From positions 49,656 to 113,655 of the forward strand of contig ML769615.1 of assembly GCA_009733575.1 (NCBI GenBank): 64,000 bases of DNA. The letters run 5' to 3'. Positions 47,351-57,800 of this stretch are shown here, piece by piece (positions within the stretch are counted from its first letter, which is position 1; every line of letters begins with the position of its first letter). Made by a program: the position numbers and the translations under genes. The stretch comes from Gymnopus androsaceus JB14. Its lineage: Eukaryota > Basidiomycota > Agaricomycetes > Agaricales > Omphalotaceae. Under the pieces are notes generated by a model. That model worked only from the letters and a program-made list of their open reading frames with translations, had not been told where the DNA came from and made no database searches.

Positions 47351-47951
47351 CATCAGCAAAACCTGGGTGTACTGGACAGCACTGGATAGCACTGCCAGCA
47401 CTCATAGCACCCATAGCACCCATAGCAAGGTCCCCATCTATCCAGAGCTATGGATTGCTATGGATTCACCAAAATGTCGAGACTTGATGTCAGTTGTCAT
47501 TCCATTCAATACTAAATATATTAATTGTTTGAATTGTTTGGAGAATCATAAAATTGAACCACTGCAAAATAAAATCATTTACTGTATGTCTTCATGTTCA
47601 TAGTAGTACTAGGACAATGATAATGTATTGAAACTATGTAGTTATTAGTCATATAATGAGACCATACTACTTTGTAAGTGGTAACCCTTCCGAGTCTATG
47701 CACACAGTAAAGAAAGACTTCGAAACTGAAGAATTCAATGAGACGTACTGTGAATACTATCCATTGAGCTTAGGTGACTGAGGATTGAGAAGGAGTTGAA
47801 GTTCCAATGCAGATGATTCCACATTTCTTATATACTGTTGGCAGGAGAGAATGACAAGTGTCGAGCAGCTGTCAGATGGCTGTCAAGCGGCGATACAAGT
47901 CAGTGATCCCACAGAACCTCATAGCAGGCCATTATCCAGGTTTTGCTGATG
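47351..47951. mobile_element. CATCAGCAAAA foldback element, 601 bp, word CCATAGCAC
   Basis: Termini catcagcaaaacctgggtg and ccaggttttgctgatg, with AA on both sides. The left arm (to 47467) is the inverse of the right arm of 23419-24061, with acccatagcacccatagcaa followed by ggtcccc. The right arm is less preserved. The open middle contains a chance frame only. Confidence 0.7.
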
Positions 47952-48130
47952 AAACTCATTATTCATCACCTGGTTGCAACCTGCTGAAGTTGGATTTTCA
48001 TTGAATTCCTGGTGCTTAGGCTGTGTAAGGACCTGGAATGAGCACACACTGTCATACACTACATTATATGTGTGTTATATTGCTCCAAACTTGCGAGATA
48101 TAAACCAACTTGTTATTAACTTGAGCCATC

Positions 48131-48987
48131 GAAAATTTCAAACTCTGCTAACTTGCGCTAACTTGGCCAAAGTTTGCCATTATAAATACATTTCAAACAA
48201 TGGTAAATTTATCATTTCCGCTGCATATATGCAGTAGATCACCCCAGAATGACTTTATAAAGTCTTCCATAGATGTTCTTCACTGTTTCCATGAGCGCTA
48301 CATATGTGTATTGACAGTATTGCCCAATATAATTGCGCGATATTTATGAGTATTGAAGTACAGTGTGCATGGCTATTTCCTTGGTGGAGTGTTCTGTTTC
48401 CTACTGCATGCCTACACATTCATTCAGAACTGGATAAAACCTGTAAATACCTCTGTATGCACCGATTACATGCATATAGTCTATCAATACAATGACGGCA
48501 TCAGCAAAAACTGTATTTTGCATTTTAATTCCCACAGCAATACTTAAAATTCCCAGCACTCCCAGAGCTCCCAGCACTGGCCAGCACTTGCCAGTGCTGT
48601 CAGAGATATAAAATCATACGACATCTCTTTTTTATTTCCAAATAAGGTAATTTTGCAGCCTCTGGGAGCTTCTGGAAGCCCCCTCCTGCATCGGCCGGAC
48701 CATCTGAGTGCTGGGACACTGGAGCACTGGGAACTCTGGACAGTTTGCTCAAGCACTGCCCATGTCATACAGGTTTTGCTGATGTCACAACAGTGGTGAG
48801 CAACCTTGTAACACAACTCTCATACTTGTGTAGTGATGTTAATGAGACTTAAACACTTATATTAGCTCTGTAGAGCATCAGAAATGCTTTTATAATAGTC
48901 AAGTTAGAACAGTTAAAACAAGTTAGACAAGTTAACTTGGTTGACCAAGTTAACTATCAATTCACAAGTTAGCGGAGTTTGAAAATC
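48131..48987. mobile_element. AACTTG-word foldback element, with a nested insertion
   Basis: gaaaatttcaaactctgcta plus acttg at 48131 faces caagttagcggagtttgaaa plus atcc ending at 48987. The arms repeat AACTTG/CAAGTT (for example gacaagttaacttggttgac). The CATCAGCAAAA element 48499-48784 is nested inside. The right border coincides with the point where the terpene-cyclase-like reading frame begins. Confidence 0.55.
48499..48784. mobile_element. CATCAGCAAAA foldback element, 286 bp, word CCCAGCACT
   Basis: Termini catcagcaaaaactgtattt and acaggttttgctgatg. The arms repeat CCCAGCACTC, CCAGAGCTCC and GCACTGG in both orientations. It lacks the GCAAGGTCCCC block seen in most sister elements. Confidence 0.7.
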
Positions 48988-49653
48988 CAAGTTAGTTTGG
49001 TAGGGCCCCTTTTCACTGACCTTAAGTATCCAGACAATGCTGATACAACTTCCCTTGCATTGGTGACCCTCAACACTTCACCTGAGGAAAGGCAGGTTGC
49101 AATGAACACTATCTTGTCCCACTTGACTATAGATGGACTGCCACTGGTAAACATTCTCCTGGTGGCAGAGATGCATGTTAACCATAGTCAACCCCTTGTC
49201 TCAGGCATATTTTGACCATACGTGCCCTCGTTTCTGCCCACTCGTCTGTGCCAATGTCCTTTGGCTATTCTACCTGAACGACCAAGGCTACAAGATGACA
49301 TCCACCTTGGAGCTCCTCTGCCACATATTATGCACCTGCGTGTATGAGTTCAACACTCACTATTGCTATAGCTCAGACTGGCTTTTCTACTATCTCAGAG
49401 ACCTCTGTGGAAGATGCAGCAACCCCGAGTTGAGTGAGCTACGGCACCTGCTTGAGATGCGTCAATGAGGCTTTTGGCTGCTCAATCCCTTGGTCTTGAG
49501 AATAAGAGGGATCTTAAGACTCTACTCGATTTACAGCAGGCAAATGGAGGTTGGGAGTTAGCTTGGCTATTTAGGTATGGAGGTGTGGATGTTAAGATTG
49601 GAAGCCGGAGTGTGGTCACAGCAATGGCTATCAAGGGCATTATTGACGGATAA
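48979..49653 (+). pseudogene. C-terminal relic of a HAD-like/class II terpene cyclase protein
   Basis: Exon 48979-49146 contains FTDLKYPDNADTTSLAL, an intron of 58 nt follows (49147-49204), and a second exon reads AYFDHTCPRF, CANVLWLFYLN and WLFYYLRDL. A frame break at about 49465 leads into LLDLQQANGGWELAWLFRYG and VKIGSRSVVTAMAIKGI, then stop. These blocks match, from memory, the C-terminal cyclase-like half of fungal HAD-type drimane synthases (AstC/AncC type), where DxDTTS is the class II acid motif. Here it reads N-A-D-T-T-S, so the first Asp is Asn. The HAD half is absent; the frame starts at the border of the AACTTG foldback element. The spacer segment expected between the two parts at 49465 also looks shortened. 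Not functional. Confidence 0.6.
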
Positions 49654-50030
49654 TTCTATTAAACAGCCCTGTTGATTGAAAACAACCCCAAAACAACCCT
49701 TCCGCAATGGCCGTAGTGCCAGCTGTCACACCAGAGTCCTAACAGGTCACAAATTCATTGAAATTGAGAAAAGTCAGTCATGAATAATGTACTGGCTGAG
49801 CAGAGCAATAAAGAAGCTACTGGCATAGAAGTGTGAGAATTACTGAGGATGTTACATGTAGAATGAATCTCCAACAATTACATGGCAAGACAAATAGTGA
49901 CCAAAATAAGAGTTTCTTGATGCCTGGTGGGTTAAACAAGGTAAGAGCTGGAGGTATAAGGAAAGTAGCAAGCTAGGAAGTGATTTGAGAAGGTAAAGAA
50001 ACTCTGAAGAGCAAGATACGCAACCACCAG
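49654..50030. other. No gene; short block shared with 44124 and 22385
   Basis: The stop codon of the relic is followed by gataattctattaaacagcc..ttgattg, similar to 44126-44160. The remainder is non-coding. Confidence 0.35.
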
Positions 50031-50425
50031 GGCAGCTTTTCTCAAGAAAGTCGCTTTTTTCTTAAGTAATTCTTGAGAATTTACTCAGGATTAAATTTAA
50101 GAAAAACAACTTTAAATAGTAAGTACAAGTACTCAAGCTTTACTTAAGTAATTATTGTAAGTACAAGTACACCAACTTTATAAGTAATCCTTAGGAATAT
50201 ACTTAGCTAAGTACAAACTAAGTAAGCATGTAGTGAGTAGAATCCTGAGGAAACTACATACTAAGTAAAGCAGTCTCAAGTATTTACTTATACTTACTTT
50301 GCTCAGAGCAAACACTGTACTTAAACTAAGTAAAGCTCAATCACTGAAAGTAATAGAGAACATACTTGAGTGAACAAACTTCTTGCTAAGGACGACTAAG
50401 AAGAACTACTAAGTAAATACTCAAG
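50031..50425. repeat. TACTTAAG word tract, second copy
   Basis: Starts ggcagcttttctcaagaaag and continues as TTAAGTA/TACTCAAG words, like 11294-11710. No clear right terminus. Confidence 0.55.
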
Positions 50426-50514
50426 TAGCCAGCAACATCATGTTACGCACCTTTTCTTCTTCGGAACTGGATGCGAGTACATTCCACCTAAGTCAGAACC
50501 GAACTCCTGCAAAT

Positions 50515-53500
50515 CTATGAGAAATAACTCAAACCAAAATGTAAGCCACATACCAAATCTGCTTGTATGATATCTAAATCACTCATCCACTCGAGTTGAT
50601 CTTGTTGGAAGTCGGTGATCAGTGGTGCAAGATTCTCATTCAGCTGAAAGAACCCTGGATGCACCACTTTGGAGAATTGCGCCAGTGCAAGACATTTCAA
50701 GTCATCAAAGATAGCAGCTTGCCGCAGCCCTCGCGCTTGTAGAGCAAAAGTCTCTGAGGTAGTTAGAACACCCCGGTCAATGCTGATGTTGTTTGCGGCA
50801 GATGTTCAGATGCGGGACATTGACTGGCAGTAGAGTATATATCGTTGGAACTCCACATGTCTCTGTTCAAAAGTTTCAAGCCACCAATACATGTTGGCTT
50901 CGCTGCGATACCATGAGATTGCATTGCCTAGAATATAAAGTATTAGTTGACATCTCATCCAACGCGCAGGCAAAGCCACCTTCAGTTTCCCAACTCTCTG
51001 TATTCTGTAGGTCTGAGGCTCCCCGCTTGCCCAGAGACCATAGCGTGCCTGACTTGTCCTCGTTTACTGAGAAGATCCAGTCAGTTTCAAAGCGTGAAAT
51101 ACTCAAACTACACAGTACTAGATGTGACATTTATAGACTGTTTTCCATCTTGTGTTGAGCTTTTGGGTGTCACAGCACCCGTTCGAGGTTCTGAGAAAAA
51201 AAGATAAGCTTTTACTCCCTGCGGAATACATCAGGCTTACGTTGACATTTTGTGAAGTGAGTCGCTGTCTTGAGCTCGATGTTCTCTGAGTTAACCCCAA
51301 CACCTACAGGAAGATCCTCCCCCAATTCCGTCTCCACTAGCCTCTTGTGTGCTTCGCCGACAGTCCATAGAATTCCCTCAGCGTCGTTTTGAGTCCCCTA
51401 TGCGCCGCTTATGGTTGACATCTTTCTTGAAGGTATCGGAAGCGGATAGGCGTGGATATAGAGCTGACGAGTTGTCCAGAACCTGGAGTGAAATGAGCGC
51501 TTGGTGGAACTTGTTGTACGCAGCTATTTCTACATCGCGTGTAACAATCGTTTTCAGAATCGATTTTCCTGAGCGAGTCCGAAGCTTCTCCGTATCTACA
51601 TTCCTGTCCTTGAACATGAGAAGGGAGAGAAGTCGGTTGACAGTGTGTTTGAGACTTGTAATTGTGCTGTTGATTTGTGCCTCGCGTAAGCGAGCTTCCT
51701 GCTCAGCCAGCGCTGAGAGACCATACTTTTGTCGCTCATCGACAGATAGGTCTGAAGGGAGTCCCAAGCAAAAGTACTCCGAACCTCCCTCTAAGCAGTG
51801 CGCGAGCAGCTCAGGTGGCAATTCCGCCATCACGACAGCCTGGTGCATGCGGAACTCCTCGAGTACCTCCGTCAGGCGTTCGCGAAGTTCTTCAATATGT
51901 AGCTCATCGCGTTCTGAGTAGAAGTGCTGTAGACCGGCCAGAGATTCGTTGATATCTGAACTGTCACCTACAGTCAGTTATCAAAGCACTTCGCAATAAC
52001 ATCAAGACTCACCGTATATTCTCCGCTTCGACGGCCTTGGACCAGAATGCTTCAAGCGTGACGCTCATCTCGCTCTCGCCCAAAAACGCATTGGCCGGAA
52101 CACAAGCTTCCTCCCGCGATAAGCTGACCAATAGCTGCCGCACCGTTGGAATTCGTGTGTGATGGCGATGATACACACTACTCCATGACTTGGGACGCTT
52201 GGGGTCTTGCGTTGGGCGACGCGGAACACGAGACCAGCCAGGGACCTCGTCTTTGTGGGCACGACTGAGCAATTCGAGCTCATCTCGGGCTTCTTGATAC
52301 ATGATCCGTGCCTCTAGCAGCTGTCGCGCTAAATTATAATCTACATGCTGGTTTGAATTTGGTGTAGGCATGAAGATGAGACTGATGAACTCACAGCTAT
52401 TGATTAATTTCTTGTGATTCCAGTCGTTAATGTGTGCAATAATAGTGTCTTCACGATTTGCATCGTTCATCTGTCGCGTGTAGCCCCCAACTTGATTGAA
52501 TTCGACCCATGGCTGCTCAATGCTTTCGCCGTGGGCATTAGCATTACACCAATGGTAAGGAACGTTATACTGTTCCCGACAGTCCTCCTCGTTGTGTTTG
52601 GCCATATGCACAACAGGAACACCACGTTCAACTTGACGTATGAAGTTGCGATGTGAACTGAGGTAAGGGAATCGTGCAAAACGAATCCAAACATTTGGCG
52701 CAAGGTCGCATTGTGCATCGTACGTGTGCTTGTGGCGGACCAGATGTCGATTCCCGGTTTCGATGTCATCGCCAAAGCCATAGAGGGTGTACGCATGAGA
52801 GAACGATGCATCCACGTTTGCTTGGCTTGAAGACTAGTCAGTACTTGGACGAAAGAGAAGATTCTCTACTCACTTCTCGGCACCGTACATGTCAGTTCCT
52901 GCCAGAATAAAAACATGGCTACAGGCTGTGCTAACCAGACCAACTTTCTTCTTGGGTACTGCAGTTTGTGTCGCCTGCTTGAGTTGTCGATTAATGACCT
53001 TGATGTGACCGCATTCTGAAGATGTCGACTGAAGAGCTAGCTGAGTAATTCTGACCACGAGAAAAGCTCTGAATACTCACAACATAGGGTGATTTCTTTG
53101 CGCTTGCAAGAAATTCTTTGTAAGGACGTACTGGAGGAAAGTACGAGTTGCCTCGAAACAGTGACTTGTCATCAATTCCGCTATTCTTATGGAACTGGCT
53201 GAGCTTGCAATTACCATCGCTTGCGGTGTACATCATGATCAAATGACTAGACAGCGTTGGTCAGTGACACAAAGAACCACAATGTACAGGAATAGCGTAC
53301 CGAAGGTGCAAAGGAGTATTCGCCCAATCGCCCACCATATTGGTGGCTGGATCAGGACATATAGGGCAATATACAACTGACGCATTCGCTGGACGATGAG
53401 GAAGGTATCGCTGGTTGATATTGTAAAGCCCTCCAAGGCGTATTTTTGCCTTGAAGTATCTCCAAGCGCGCGCTGCAAGCATGAAGGGCTGGTAAGGATC

Positions 53501-54432
53501 CTTGAGACAGGATGGTTAGTACATTAGCCCTGTTAAGAACGGGACATACTCACGTTGACTTGGTCCGTGTGAACGTTATCCGTTAAACGGCGGAGGCTCA
53601 GAAAGTAATCGTAAGCAGCAATCTTTCCTTGCAGACTGTGAATATCGTATTCTCGCATCACAGAAAAGGTGAACGCAGTCTCGGGCTCTACTAAGGAAGC
53701 TGGGAAAAGACGAGCCCGCATAAGCTGCTCGACGCGAGAACCTCGACCACAGTTGCAGAAGGAGAGACGAGTGCCATGGACTCCATTAGAGTGTGTAACT
53801 GTGAATTTCACTGGCTTAGGCTGGTCGAGTGTTGGACAGGGTTTGCCATAATGTCCAAGTTGGACGGCATAGTTCTCGCGTAGAGTGCTGATATCGCTCC
53901 GAACAAAAAATGAACCATTCCAGACACGAGCCCAATGCCAAGGATTTTTGAGATGATTGTTGATCCAACAATCCTGGCAGGACAGTTCGTACTCCTGGCA
54001 ATCCTGGCATTGCACGATTCTGACACCTTTCCCGCACAAACAAGGTGTTTTGAGCTCGGGATCATAATCATGAGCGATAAAAAGCATGATCAACAGAGAG
54101 GCGCAGTCAAGAAAGTCCTGCGAAGGGGCTTTGTGAGGTCGTTTCGATTTTTTCTGATCACCCGGAACGTCCTGCTGGGCATGTGCGGTCTGGGCATCTG
54201 CAGTGAGGTTTTCAGAATTGACGGCCTTGGCTGGTCCAGGTTCGGAGAGAACAGTAGTAAGAGGTTTCGGAGTCTCGGAGGTTGTCGCAAACACCGTTCG
54301 CATGCTAGATGAATCGTTGCCAATGACTTCAATGCGGTCATTATCAACACGCAAGCGCTTGACTGGCGCGCCATCATTGGCAGGACTGGAGAGTTTAGAG
54401 AGCGCTGCGCCTCGCTTGAGACCGCTGGGCAT
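50515..54432 (-). CDS. KDZ (Kyakuja-Dileera-Zisupton) transposase with CxC2 cysteine cluster
   Basis: Exons on the minus strand are about 54432-53554, 53500-53301, 53246-53081, 53040-52874, 52826-52009 and 51963-51385, with GT-AG introns of about 48-55 nt. The first exon holds the CxC2 cluster (CLCGKGVRIVQCQDCQEYEL, C..CW near 53960, and CNCGRGSRVEQLM). Then come CPICPDPATNMVGDW, SDGNCKLSQF (first catalytic Asp region), CGHIKVINRQL, ENQANVDASFSHAYTLYG, PYLSSHRNFIRQVERGVPVV, HWCNANAHGESIEQPW and REDTIIAHINDWNHKK, all in family order. The 51.9-51.4 kb exon has DLSVDERQKYGLSALAEQE and TRSGKSILKTIVTRD, typical of the C-terminal half. A one-base frame problem near 51385 precedes NDAEGILWTVGEAHKR, and the C-terminal end (to about 50515) is uncertain. 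The transposase excises and integrates its element in the nucleus. No terminal inverted repeats of the element were found. Confidence 0.85.
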
Positions 54433-54895
54433 GATGCAGCGACAAGCAAGGGCTGAAGGGGAGAGGTGCAGAGTGTGATCAAGCTGGATACATTGTTTTA
54501 TTGAAAGATTTGCAGCAACAATAAGAATAAATCAGATAACAACAGCAATGATATACGCACCGGTTTTAGATTGGAGCCAAGGGATACCATTGTCCATAGT
54601 TTAACGTCATTTCGGACGATCTCATTAATAAATCATTCTCCATATGGCGGTCAAAGCAGTTCGTGCGTTGATCGCTATAAATTGAAGTACTATAAAATAC
54701 ATATAATACATATAATACATATAAGCTAACGGTCATTAATTATTCAAAAAATGTACAGCTCGCTGTAGTACAATTAAGATCAAGAAATACAAAGTGCGGC
54801 AATACTTGTAGTCCGAAACCAAAAAAAATAAATACAAGAATTGTTTTGTCAAATACAATCTATCGCAAGTGAAGGTATGACTATACGTTTGTTGG
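54433..54895. other. Spacer between KDZ transposase and Spt5-like gene
   Basis: AT-rich intergenic sequence with an ATACATATAATACATATAAT-like run at about 54695-54723. It probably holds the transposase promoter and the end of the Spt5-like transcript. Confidence 0.4.
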
Positions 54896-57800
54896 TCACT
54901 TTTGTTGCCGTACTCTTCTATTTTCCTTCAGAACTTGCCCATGTTCATTCACCGTATACCCATTGAGAGGTGCTTGCTGCTCATGCCTCAACCGACACAT
55001 CATCTCATTTGCTTTATCGACAGTCGAGAGAGCTTCATGAACTAGCACCAGATGATCCCTAGTGGTTGTGATGAATGGTTCGTTGACGAGCACCTCTATA
55101 TGATCCATTCCCTTCACTGGAAGTGTCCAGCTTACGACTTGTAATAACCAACGGTCTTCCTTCTCGACTGAAGTAGACTTTGTGAATCGCACACGCCGGG
55201 CCAGCTTACCCGTATGTGGTTCCAGATTGCATATTATATACAACCCATTAGCTGTTGGACTCCTTTTAATATTGAAACTCCATGGATTTTTGGCTATAAC
55301 ACCAGGGTGAATGTCCTCGAATTCATGCCTCTGGTTATAACTTCCGGTACGAGTTTTGTGATTTTGAAGAGTGATTGCACCGGTGGCAAGGTGGTTCACT
55401 GAAACACGTAGATCGCCAATGCCATCCGCACGAGCAACGTCGATTTCTCGGTTCCCAATAGTCTTCCATATGCGACGATCCAACACCCAAAAGTTGGCCG
55501 GTACCTCAGGCGGAGGTGAACTACCATCCCAGGTGGCCTCAAAGCAGAAATATGGCGATGGAGGTGGCATAGGACAGGGAGAGTTGGTGGGTGTCTCTGG
55601 AATCTGTATTGCTGTACGTCCCCATCTCTGGATCTCTTCGGGTGAGTACTCGGGTCGGTATCCCATTTTAAAAGTGTAATAGGATTTCAAGCCTTTGTCA
55701 CCTATGCCAAACTCGTGGAGAAATCGCATGGGCCAGGTGCTGCAGCAGCGGACGTAGTGGTAATCGACCCACGCTATGCGTTTTTCGCCGACCATGTCAC
55801 CATCATGAAAACGAATCTGCACTGAGATACCGCTGACTGTGTCGTGATCCAAAATAGGGTCAGCTCTGGCATCCACCACCTCTCCCTCACGATCCTTGTA
55901 TAAACCTTTCTTGATAACTTTCACTCTGAGTCGTTTCCAAGGCGAATTACCAGAATAAGGAGTGAATTCATGGAGAAGTCCATGATTGTCTGCGCGGCGA
56001 ACATTGTCGTAATTGCACCAATCAAAAAGCTGATCTCCAGAACAGTTCCAGTGAACGAGCACAAAGTAATTTGCACTGTCCTCGACATCCCGCGCAATAT
56101 CAACGACCTCGCCTCTCCATCCCGAACGATCCTCCCTTTCACTCGAGCGAACATACACCCTCACGCCAAGCCATGGAAGACGCCCAGATTTCCTGAAGGG
56201 GTTTCGCGCAAAGTACTCTTCTGGAGGAAGATTCTGGAGGTTTTGGGTGTTGTTTTGCGAAACTTGCCAATGACTACGTTCAACCACTGAAAGGTCGCGG
56301 ATGTCACAAGACGTTGTGTGTGAGGGAATGAGAGAGTCGCAAGCAAAGGCCGGATGGGGAGAGTTGCCTGAAGAGAGAGTTAAGGTAAACGACATGTCGA
56401 CGACGCTGTTGGGATTGAGGCTGACGATGAGTGAAAGTGCTTGGATCCAAACACTAACGCTAGGCCCGTGTAAGGGATGCATAAATAAACACGATATAAG
56501 CCCCTCGTTGTTTGCCAACTCCAGTCGTCTCTCCTCGACAGACAACACGCCAGATTCTCCCCGTTGAATCCACTGGATTTCTCTGAGTTCGCGAACCCCT
56601 GGACCCAATCTCACTGTCTGGCCTACAACCAGCTTTTTCACCAAGTGGCGGTATGCCACTGAACGAACATCTACCACTTCCCCCTTCTCCTTGAAGGCAA
56701 CCTCGCACATCAAATCACCCACTTTTTGGATTACTCCTTCCGCGCCATCCGTAAGTCTCCCCAGATCTTCCTCCCAGTGCATACCAGGTAATGCTGCTGG
56801 AATGCGAGAGTGCCTCAAGATTACGGTCTCCTTCTCCTGAAATATCCAGGAAGTGAGAGGAGGGACTCTGCCGAGACAGTCACCTTCTGCGATGGCCGTG
56901 AAGACCGCGAATTCATCATCTGCCACTCGGAGTGCCAAGTCCAGGGCCTCGAGTTTAACTTTGAGCAAGACAAAGCCTCCCCGTACTGTCTGCACATCGA
57001 GCTATTTTAATACTAGCGACAAGTTGTTAGCCAGCCAAATATGCCCAGGGAACCCTAACCATAGTATGATAAGATGGGACCATATCTCGGGAACCAGGGG
57101 CCATGGGAAAAAATGGAAATGGCTACACCCCTTTATTTTTCTCCCTCTTTCCAGTGGTGCCTCCGCTTAATCCTAATCTAAAATTAGGATTATGACCAAA
57201 TATAGTAATAAGCACTGTTTTGGTCAGGTCTCGTTAGGGTAAGCACTTTGTGCTTACCCTAACATAGAGAGCTGATCAAAACAGAGCCAAACAAACAGTG
57301 AACATAGGTTAGGGTTAGGGTGGTTAGGGTTTAGGGGTTGAGGGTAATAATGGGGGTGTGGGGGCTTGCCCCACTGTTAAAATATTAATCAGAGTTAGGG
57401 TTAGGATGCGAGGTAGGGCTAGGGTTGGGTGCAGGTGACCTACACGAGCATGGGAAAAGTGTCCGTTTTTTCCCACAGGCTCTTGTTCTCTCTGTATCAA
57501 ATCTGCCTCCAACAATCGATAGCGCTTCCTACAGTATTTCTTGATGGTCGCACTCCCATGCATTAGAACATGTTTGTTTTACACAAACTGCTGTAACAGG
57601 GACTTTGTCGGAGGCAATAAAAGATGCCCAGGCGATGGGAGGTGAAAGGCTGAAGTCGATTGGAAGAGGAGCTTTGGGAGGACGAGCCTGTGATAGGCCA
57701 GGAAGCTGGATGCGAGGTACGACTGTCAATAGGGTGTGTGTGGAAGTATCAATTTCTTTGAAATCGTCGTTCACAATGAATCCCAAATCTCCTCGGTACC

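Noticed and set aside
1362..48784. CRISPR-like array from the recurring short words
   Set aside because: Repeats are not regularly spaced with unique spacers; they form mirrored arms in a eukaryotic genome.
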